Source: an uncultured Traorella sp. (lineage in GTDB: Bacteria > Bacillota_I > Bacilli_A > Erysipelotrichales > Erysipelotrichaceae). Taken from it: DNA of 10,133 nt. This document shows, piece after piece, positions 5,534-10,133 of this stretch. The DNA lies in contig CAMEUL010000035.1 of NCBI GenBank assembly GCA_945938205.1, positions 1 through 10,133 on the forward strand, given 5' to 3'. The notes under the pieces are model-generated. The model was not told the origin of the DNA. It saw only the letters and a list, made by a program, of their open reading frames with translations, and did no database searches. Positions within the stretch are counted from its first letter, which is position 1. Every line of letters begins with the position of its first letter. Position numbers and translations under genes: made by a program.

Positions 5534-8072
5534 TCGTATCTCCTCTTCTGTCTCGGATTCTTTCCTGCAGACTATAAAGAACCTCCATTGCCTGTTTTGG
5601 ACTCAAAGAATCTACATCCATGTTTTCAATCTGTTCGCATAACTTCTTTTCAAACAGATTCTCTTCTTTTTTAAATTTAAAAGCACTGGCTTGGTGGAGA
5701 TCCACCTGTTTTTGACTTTCCAGTCCTGCCAGAATCTGATTGGCTCTGTCCAAAATAGAATCCGGAAGTTTTGCCAATCGAGCCACATTGATCCCATAAC
5801 TCTTGTCTGCCTTGCCAGGAACCACTTTATATAGGAAGGTCACATGATCATTTTCTTCATGCACTTCCACATGCAGATTTCTGATGGAATCTGTTTCAAG
5901 AGATGTCAGTTCATGATAATGCGTTGAAAAGAGTGTTTTCGCATGAATGGTCTGATCAATGTATTCTATCATGGCATGTGCCAATGACATTCCATCATAA
6001 GTGGATGTTCCACGTCCGATTTCATCAAACAGGATCAAAGAGTTTTCTGTAGCTTCCTGTAGCGCATGATTTGCTTCGATCATCTCAACCATGAATGTAG
6101 ACTGACCGCTCATGATATCATCACTGGCGCCAATGCGTGTGAAAATCTTATCGAAAACCGGAAGTTTTGCTTTTTTAGCCGGAACAAAGCAACCAATTTG
6201 TGCCAGGATGACAATGGTTGCAATCTGACGCATAAAGGTGGACTTTCCTCCCATATTGGGACCGGTAATAATATATATGTCTTCTTGCTCATTCATGACA
6301 AGTGAATTTGGAATATATCGGTTCTGTTTTAAAATCTTTTCGAGGATCGGATGTCGGCCATCTATAATTTCAATCGTATGACGGTTGCTGAATTCCGGTC
6401 GTACATATCCGTTTTCATTCGAAACAACAGCCAATGAATACAGACAGTCAAAAACAGCACAGCTGTAGGCACATTCATGCAGTTTTGTAAGATATTTCTT
6501 CATATCTTCGATCAGTTCATTAAATAAGGTGATTTCCAATCGAATGGCTTTTTCCTGCGCATGAAGAATTGCGTCTTCCTTATCCTTCAGTTCCTGTGTC
6601 ACATATCGTTCACAGTTGGTCAGTGTCTGTTTACGAACATAACCATATTCTTCTTTTACAAGTGGCACATTTCCTTTTGACACTTCAATATAATATCCGA
6701 AAACTCGATTATATCCGACTTTCAGGTTCTTAATTTGTGTTCTTTCTCTTTCTTTTGCTTCAAATTCTAGGATCCACTCCTGTCCGCTTCTTCCAAGTTT
6801 TTTATATTCATCTAACTGATGATCATAGCCTTCGACAAAAATATTGCCATCTTTGATATGCACTGGAGGATTATCCACAAAAGCATCTTTGATCTTCTCA
6901 TAAAGATCTTGACATGGATCACATGCTGCCAGACTAGCATAAGGTTTGCATTCTTTCATTATTTCAAATATTTTAGGCAAAACACTCAATGTCTGTGCAA
7001 GACGCACACAATCTCTTGGATTGGCAGTAGATATCGCAATTCTTGCACACAATCTTTCCAGATCATATACACTGGATAAATATTCTTTAAGTTCATCTTT
7101 CACAATGAAATTACCATTCAGAAAATCAATGGCATCTTCTCGTTTCATGATTTCTTTTTGATCGATCAAAGGTGCTTCGATCCATCTTCTCAGCATTCTG
7201 CTTCCCATTGCACTCTGGCAGTGATCTAAAAATGACCAGAGGGTTTCTGATTTTGAATTCATTCTCAATGGCTGGGTAAGTTCCAAATTCTGACGTGTTG
7301 AAAAATCCATCTGCATGGTTTCTTCTTCATGGACGACTTCCACACGTCCTAAATGAGACATGACTTTCTTCTGTGTTTCTTCAAGATAATTCGTGAGAAG
7401 AGCGAAAGCTTCATGGATCGAAGGGTCCTCTACATGGCGAATAAGTCCTTGATAAGGTTCTCTGCAGGCAGTATTTTCATGATGTGACAAGGTAATATTC
7501 AGCTCTTCGATCATCTTTTGAAACCGATGATCCAATTTTGAGGATACAACCACTTCTTTGATATTTTTTGACAGACAAAGGCGCGTCAAAGCCTGAATGC
7601 TTCGGTCTGCCTTCTGAGCATAGCATTCACCGGTTGTGATTTCACAGGTTACAATAGAAAGTGAAAAAGGATTCTCTGCAATAGCAGCGATATAAGAACT
7701 GTCTTTTTCATGTCCTTCATCTTCCATCCATGTACCTGGTGTTACTATACGTATACATCCTCGCTGTACAATTTTTCCGGCACTGGCTTCTTCCAGCTGT
7801 TCAATAATTGCCACTTTATAACCTTTTTGGGTTAAACACTGAATGTAACCACTGGCTGCATGATAAGGAATTCCACACATTGGAACTTTTTCTTCAACTC
7901 CTGCATTTCTTCCTGTCAGTACTAGATCCAGTTCCTGACAGGCTATTTTCGCATCATCGAAAAACATTTCATAAAAATCACCTAGTCGATAAAAAACAAT
8001 ACAATCCTGATATTTTTTCTTTTCTTCAAGATACTGCATCATCATAGGTGTGTATTTGATTTCTTCGCTCAT
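5526..8072 (-). CDS. mutS: DNA mismatch repair protein MutS (MutS1)
   Basis: Recognises mismatches and small loops and recruits MutL. It has 848 residues, as expected for MutS1. The mismatch-reading GDFYEMF motif is at 31-37, with Phe33 and Glu35. The connector, core and clamp domains follow. The ATPase domain has Walker A GPNMGGKST at 604-612, the STFMVEM signature at 658-664, Walker B LILFDEIGRGTS at 679-690 and the STHYHEL motif at 716-722. The helix-turn-helix dimer region DKSYGINVARLAKLP (756-770) and a short C-terminal tail with SPKQAMEVLYSL (824-835) are present. AGGAG lies 6 nt before the ATG. A predicted promoter sits just upstream, making mutS the first gene of the six-gene unit. 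Confidence 0.98.
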   Translation of the reverse strand: MSEEIKYTPMMMQYLEEKKKYQDCIVFYRLGDFYEMFFDDAKIACQELDLVLTGRNAGVEEKVPMCGIPYHAASGYIQCLTQKGYKVAIIEQLEEASAGKIVQRGCIRIVTPGTWMEDEGHEKDSSYIAAIAENPFSLSIVTCEITTGECYAQKADRSIQALTRLCLSKNIKEVVVSSKLDHRFQKMIEELNITLSHHENTACREPYQGLIRHVEDPSIHEAFALLTNYLEETQKKVMSHLGRVEVVHEEETMQMDFSTRQNLELTQPLRMNSKSETLWSFLDHCQSAMGSRMLRRWIEAPLIDQKEIMKREDAIDFLNGNFIVKDELKEYLSSVYDLERLCARIAISTANPRDCVRLAQTLSVLPKIFEIMKECKPYASLAACDPCQDLYEKIKDAFVDNPPVHIKDGNIFVEGYDHQLDEYKKLGRSGQEWILEFEAKERERTQIKNLKVGYNRVFGYYIEVSKGNVPLVKEEYGYVRKQTLTNCERYVTQELKDKEDAILHAQEKAIRLEITLFNELIEDMKKYLTKLHECAYSCAVFDCLYSLAVVSNENGYVRPEFSNRHTIEIIDGRHPILEKILKQNRYIPNSLVMNEQEDIYIITGPNMGGKSTFMRQIATIVILAQIGCFVPAKKAKLPVFDKIFTRIGASDDIMSGQSTFMVEMIEANHALQEATENSLILFDEIGRGTSTYDGMSLAHAMIEYIDQTIHAKTLFSTHYHELTSLETDSIRNLHVEVHEENDHVTFLYKVVPGKADKSYGINVARLAKLPDSILDRANQILAGLESQKQVDLHQASAFKFKKEENLFEKKLCEQIENMDVDSLSPKQAMEVLYSLQERIRDRRGDTNE

Positions 8073-8092
8073 AATTCTCTCCTGATTTTATT

Positions 8093-8121
8093 ATTATACC
8101 AAAAATTCATACGTTTGAGAA
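8093..8121 (-). promoter_or_regulatory. Predicted promoter of the mutS operon
   Basis: The minus strand shows TTCTCA (8121-8116, 4 of 6 matches to the -35 consensus), a 17-bp spacer, and a perfect TATAAT (8098-8093) preceded by TGG, an extended -10. The predicted start is near 8086, a leader of about 14 nt with the ribosome binding site almost at the 5' end. The -35 box overlaps the last bases of the upstream gene's terminator U-run. Confidence 0.7.
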
Positions 8122-8146
8122 AAAAAGTCTGCATTATGCAGACTTT
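8120..8146 (-). terminator. Intrinsic terminator containing the stop codon of the EIICB-like gene
   Basis: On the minus strand, AAAGTCTGCA (8146-8137) pairs perfectly with TGCAGACTTT (8133-8124). The 3-nt loop is exactly the TAA stop codon (8136-8134). The stem's last three U are part of a run of seven U (8126-8120). The last codons of the protein therefore form one arm of the hairpin. It ends the single-gene EIICB-like transcript ahead of mutS. Confidence 0.85.
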
Positions 8147-9720
8147 GTCTCATCCGTTATTTTAACAGGTTCAAATTCCTGAACTCCGTTTTTCTTCTGA
8201 TCCAAAATATAATTACGAACCATTGTAGAAATATTCCCAATTCGAATCAAATATCCATTTTTACTTTCAAGCATCAGATAAGCGCCATACTTGCTTAATT
8301 CATCATAATTTACAAGTTCACGATTAACAAAACGAACCATTAGTTTATCTGGTGCTGATTCTACATCAATGATATTTTCAATACCACCCAGGCTCTTCAC
8401 GATATCTGCACAGATAGAATCTTTATCTACCATCTGGAACATACCAAAGGCATATTTATTGAAATAGGTTTTTGTCAGATAATAGAATAGGATGGCAGCC
8501 ATAATACCAATCAGTACCAGTTTTATAATACTGGATACCAGATATGGATTTCTTAGTCCTTCCAAAAGATCCAAACCGCTTCCCGGATTTGCCAGAATCA
8601 GCAGCTCAGAAAAATTATAACCTATAACCACATGCATCATTTGAAGAAGTGCATAGAGAAGTCCGACGATGAAAATATATATCACATACAGCATCGGTGA
8701 AAGAATCAGCATGACAATTTCTGCAGGCAATGGATTTCCACATAACACTGAAAGCAGGATCGCAATCGTAAAAAATCCAATATATCTTTTTTTATCATCT
8801 TTATTGCTGCAAAGGTGATAATAACCAATGTAGAAAGAAGGAATCAAAAACAAATTGATCACATAATAAGGTGTAATAAATACGCCTGAAGTCAGCGCAC
8901 TCATACCGGCTTCTTTCTGTGCAGTCCAGATGGCAACATCTCCTGAGAATTTTAACCCAACATTGTTTAGCCAACTTCCTCCCTTATCCGTAAACCAGAA
9001 CACCTGACGAGGAATATCGATCATGCCCAGCATCGCACTCAGTCTCTCATGCATTCCATAAAGCAAAAGATTTACCGGATTTGAAATATCACTCGCAATG
9101 ATATCATAGAAGGTCATCATCATCTGAATTATCAGCGGCCATGCGAAGGCAATCACAATTCCACACAATACACTGAAAAAGGAACAAAGGAGTCCAGCCA
9201 TCGTATCATGATCGACAAATGAGAGAATACCAAATATGGAATACTTTCTGGATCTCATATAGCACCAGTGAGTAATCACATACGCCAGAACAAAACCAAG
9301 AACACCAATATTGAATGGTAAGATCGTTGTCGAAATTACCCCTTTGATCTGATCAAAATTGATGGTCGTAAAATTAAAAATAGATTGATAGAAATAAGCA
9401 GGATAAGATGAGTTCAAAAAGAACACCATAGAAATATTGATCAATATGTAAGATAAGACTCCCTCAATTACGATAAATGGAGATTCATATTTATGTGAAA
9501 GCACCTGTATAAACACAAGAAGCGGGAACAAATAAACAACTACAGCTCCTATATATCGAATCAGTTCAAAGCAACGCAAAATCATTGTATTATCAAAATG
9601 CCAGAGAAAATCAACATTCTGATTCACGACAATAGTACCTAAACCTAAAAGCAAAGTACCTATAAACAATATTTTCAATGGAAACTGAAATATTTCCAAT
9701 AATGAATGCCATTTTGACAT
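8134..9720 (-). CDS. PTS EIICB-like membrane protein (glucose/GlcNAc family) without the phosphorylation cysteine
   Basis: A 528-residue membrane protein resembling glucose/maltose/N-acetylglucosamine PTS permeases fused to an EIIB domain. Many hydrophobic segments fill residues about 13-420. Family-like stretches are NPVNLLLYGMHERL (214-227) and the membrane region 278-302 ending in YYH. Residues about 433-505 match EIIB of the glucose type, with SLGGIENI at 443-450. Two key motifs are altered. The phosphorylated Cys of the EIIB motif (C-x-T-R-L-R) corresponds to Ala456, with Asp458 and Lys459 replacing Thr and Arg. The EIIC motif G-[IV]-T-E-P-x-E reads GNPLPAE (328-334), so the TEP glutamate becomes Leu. 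No EIIA domain follows. Phosphotransfer by this protein therefore looks impossible; a facilitator, sensor or partner-dependent role is inference. The ATG at 9720 is chosen because AGAGGTGG stands 4 nt before it; the in-frame ATG at 9735 would overlap that site. The gene stands alone, divergent from the SEDS gene. Confidence 0.85.
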   Translation of the reverse strand: MSKWHSLLEIFQFPLKILFIGTLLLGLGTIVVNQNVDFLWHFDNTMILRCFELIRYIGAVVVYLFPLLVFIQVLSHKYESPFIVIEGVLSYILINISMVFFLNSSYPAYFYQSIFNFTTINFDQIKGVISTTILPFNIGVLGFVLAYVITHWCYMRSRKYSIFGILSFVDHDTMAGLLCSFFSVLCGIVIAFAWPLIIQMMMTFYDIIASDISNPVNLLLYGMHERLSAMLGMIDIPRQVFWFTDKGGSWLNNVGLKFSGDVAIWTAQKEAGMSALTSGVFITPYYVINLFLIPSFYIGYYHLCSNKDDKKRYIGFFTIAILLSVLCGNPLPAEIVMLILSPMLYVIYIFIVGLLYALLQMMHVVIGYNFSELLILANPGSGLDLLEGLRNPYLVSSIIKLVLIGIMAAILFYYLTKTYFNKYAFGMFQMVDKDSICADIVKSLGGIENIIDVESAPDKLMVRFVNRELVNYDELSKYGAYLMLESKNGYLIRIGNISTMVRNYILDQKKNGVQEFEPVKITDETKSA

Positions 9721-9742
9721 ACAACCACCTCTCATATATAAT
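9714..9742 (+). promoter_or_regulatory. Consensus housekeeping promoter of the SEDS gene
   Basis: TTGACA (9714-9719), a 17-bp spacer and TATAAT (9737-9742): a perfect match to the sigma-A/sigma-70 consensus at optimal spacing. The predicted start is near 9749, giving a leader of about 45 nt. The -35 box lies inside the first codons of the divergent EIICB-like gene. A strong constitutive promoter is expected unless something represses it. Confidence 0.85.
9725..9732 (-). promoter_or_regulatory. Ribosome binding site that fixes the EIICB-like start
   Basis: The minus strand reads AGAGGTGG, 4 nt before the ATG at 9720. It rules against the in-frame upstream starts at 9735 and 9747, which would place this site inside or after the start region. 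Confidence 0.75.
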
Positions 9743-9766
9743 AACATGTATAAGTGTTCAGTTCAA
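9738..9766 (-). promoter_or_regulatory. Candidate promoter of the EIICB-like gene, overlapping the SEDS promoter
   Basis: The minus strand has TTGAAC (9766-9761, 4 of 6), a 17-bp spacer and TATTAT (9743-9738, 5 of 6) preceded by TGT, an extended -10. It shares five -10 base pairs with the SEDS promoter on the other strand. The predicted start near 9731 would put the ribosome binding site at the very 5' end of the RNA, which is a weak point of this prediction. Confidence 0.5.
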
Positions 9767-9771
9767 ACACT
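9753..9771. repeat. Inverted repeat AGTGTT-N7-AACACT between the divergent genes
   Basis: Two perfect 6-bp arms (9753-9758 and 9766-9771) flank 7 nt. The repeat covers the -35 box of the candidate EIICB-like promoter and would lie at about +5 to +23 of the SEDS transcript. It could be an operator or a small leader hairpin. Chance occurrence is possible for arms this short. Confidence 0.4.
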
Positions 9772-9776
9772 CAATT

Positions 9777-9789
9777 AGAAAGGATGTGA
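9777..9789 (+). promoter_or_regulatory. Near-perfect ribosome binding site of the SEDS gene
   Basis: AGAAAGGATGTGA matches the full complement of the 16S rRNA 3' tail (AGAAAGGAGGTGA) at 12 of 13 positions. It lies 4 nt before the GTG at 9794 when measured from its end, or 7 nt from the AGGATG core, and supports that GTG as the start. Confidence 0.85.
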
Positions 9790-9793
9790 ATTT

Positions 9794-10133
9794 GTGGAAA
9801 AAGGACTTCATCAGGTCAAAGAACCCAAAAAGTATGATTTTGCACTGATTCTCATTGTAAGCCTGCTGCTTCTTTGCAGTCTGGTTGCTATCTATTCTTC
9901 CTTAAAGCAATTACCTGCTTTCCAGTCAGGAATTGTGTTTACACAAATAAGATGGATATTCATCAGTTGTTGTGTTGCTGGCATTATCCTCTTTTTTGGC
10001 AATGAATCACTTTATGATTTTATTGAAATTGTTTATTGGATCTTATTGGCGCTTCTTGTCATCCTTTTCTTGGATAAGATATTGTTCTCATTTACAGCTC
10101 GTCATTTGCCTGGAGGACTGATCGATGATGTAA
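9794..10133 (+). CDS. SEDS-family peptidoglycan glycosyltransferase (FtsW/RodA/SpoVE), N-terminal part
   Basis: SEDS proteins polymerise lipid II into glycan strands at the membrane, in elongation (RodA), division (FtsW) or sporulation (SpoVE), usually with a class B penicillin-binding protein. The first 113 codons are present and the gene runs off the right edge. A short charged N-terminus is followed by KYDFALILIVSLLLLCSLVAIYSS (residues 13-36), the typical opening helix with its YD/W...IYS pattern. A second membrane segment follows after the FTQIRW stretch (about 54-72) and a third at about 80-102. The strongly conserved parts of the family (the RWI and QPSE motifs) would come after the edge, so the subfamily cannot be assigned. 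The start is GTG, supported by the ribosome binding site; the nearby ATG at 9784 is followed at once by TGA. Confidence 0.8.
   Translation, partial: MEKGLHQVKEPKKYDFALILIVSLLLLCSLVAIYSSLKQLPAFQSGIVFTQIRWIFISCCVAGIILFFGNESLYDFIEIVYWILLALLVILFLDKILFSFTARHLPGGLIDDV

Noticed and set aside
1..10133. CRISPR arrays, tRNA or rRNA genes, insertion sequences, phage attachment sites
   Set aside because: I saw no repeated spaced units, no tRNA-like cloverleaf, no transposase motif and no long terminal repeats. Nearly all bases belong to recognised genes.

Overview
The window looks like chromosomal DNA from a low-GC Gram-positive bacterium (Firmicutes/Bacillota in the broad sense). The evidence is the AT-rich sequence, the strong AGGAGG-type ribosome binding sites, the gene order mutS-mutL-miaA, the tmk-holB pair, and a MutL that carries the endonuclease motif found in bacteria without MutH. 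TGA is used as a stop (tmk, miaA and the phosphatase gene), so the genetic code is standard and not that of Mycoplasma. A class such as Erysipelotrichia would fit, but I cannot fix the genus from the sequence.

Layout from right to left, since nearly everything is on the minus strand. At 9794-10133 (plus strand) is the start of a SEDS-family cell-wall glycosyltransferase gene (FtsW/RodA/SpoVE). Divergent from it, 8134-9720 encodes a membrane protein of the glucose/N-acetylglucosamine PTS EIICB family. Its EIIB-like domain has alanine where the phosphorylated cysteine should be, and its EIIC domain lacks the usual GITEP-type motif. The 73-bp gap between these two genes holds a perfect consensus promoter for the SEDS gene, a weaker opposite-strand promoter sharing nearly the same -10 bases, and a small palindrome. 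The EIICB-like gene ends in an intrinsic terminator whose loop is its own stop codon, and the poly-U of that terminator touches the mutS promoter.

From 8072 down to 1123 runs a tightly packed six-gene unit: mutS, mutL, miaA, a histidine-phosphatase-superfamily gene, a GNAT acetyltransferase gene and a type IV pilin-like gene. The first five genes overlap or nearly touch (8 to 26 nt). The pilin gene follows after 23 nt and also has a good candidate promoter of its own. A clear intrinsic terminator closes the unit at 1061-1112. Next come tmk, with its own extended -10 promoter, and holB, overlapping by 4 nt and cut by the window edge.

Functionally, the window joins genome maintenance (MutS and MutL mismatch repair, dTTP supply by Tmk, the clamp-loader subunit HolB) with tRNA A37 modification (MiaA) and envelope functions (SEDS protein, PTS-like protein, pilin). 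I found no complete new system such as a defence island, CRISPR array or mobile element. The two least ordinary items are the catalytically degenerate PTS-like protein with its shared promoter region, and the solitary prepilin at the end of a mismatch-repair operon. No gene-free stretch longer than 300 bases occurs.
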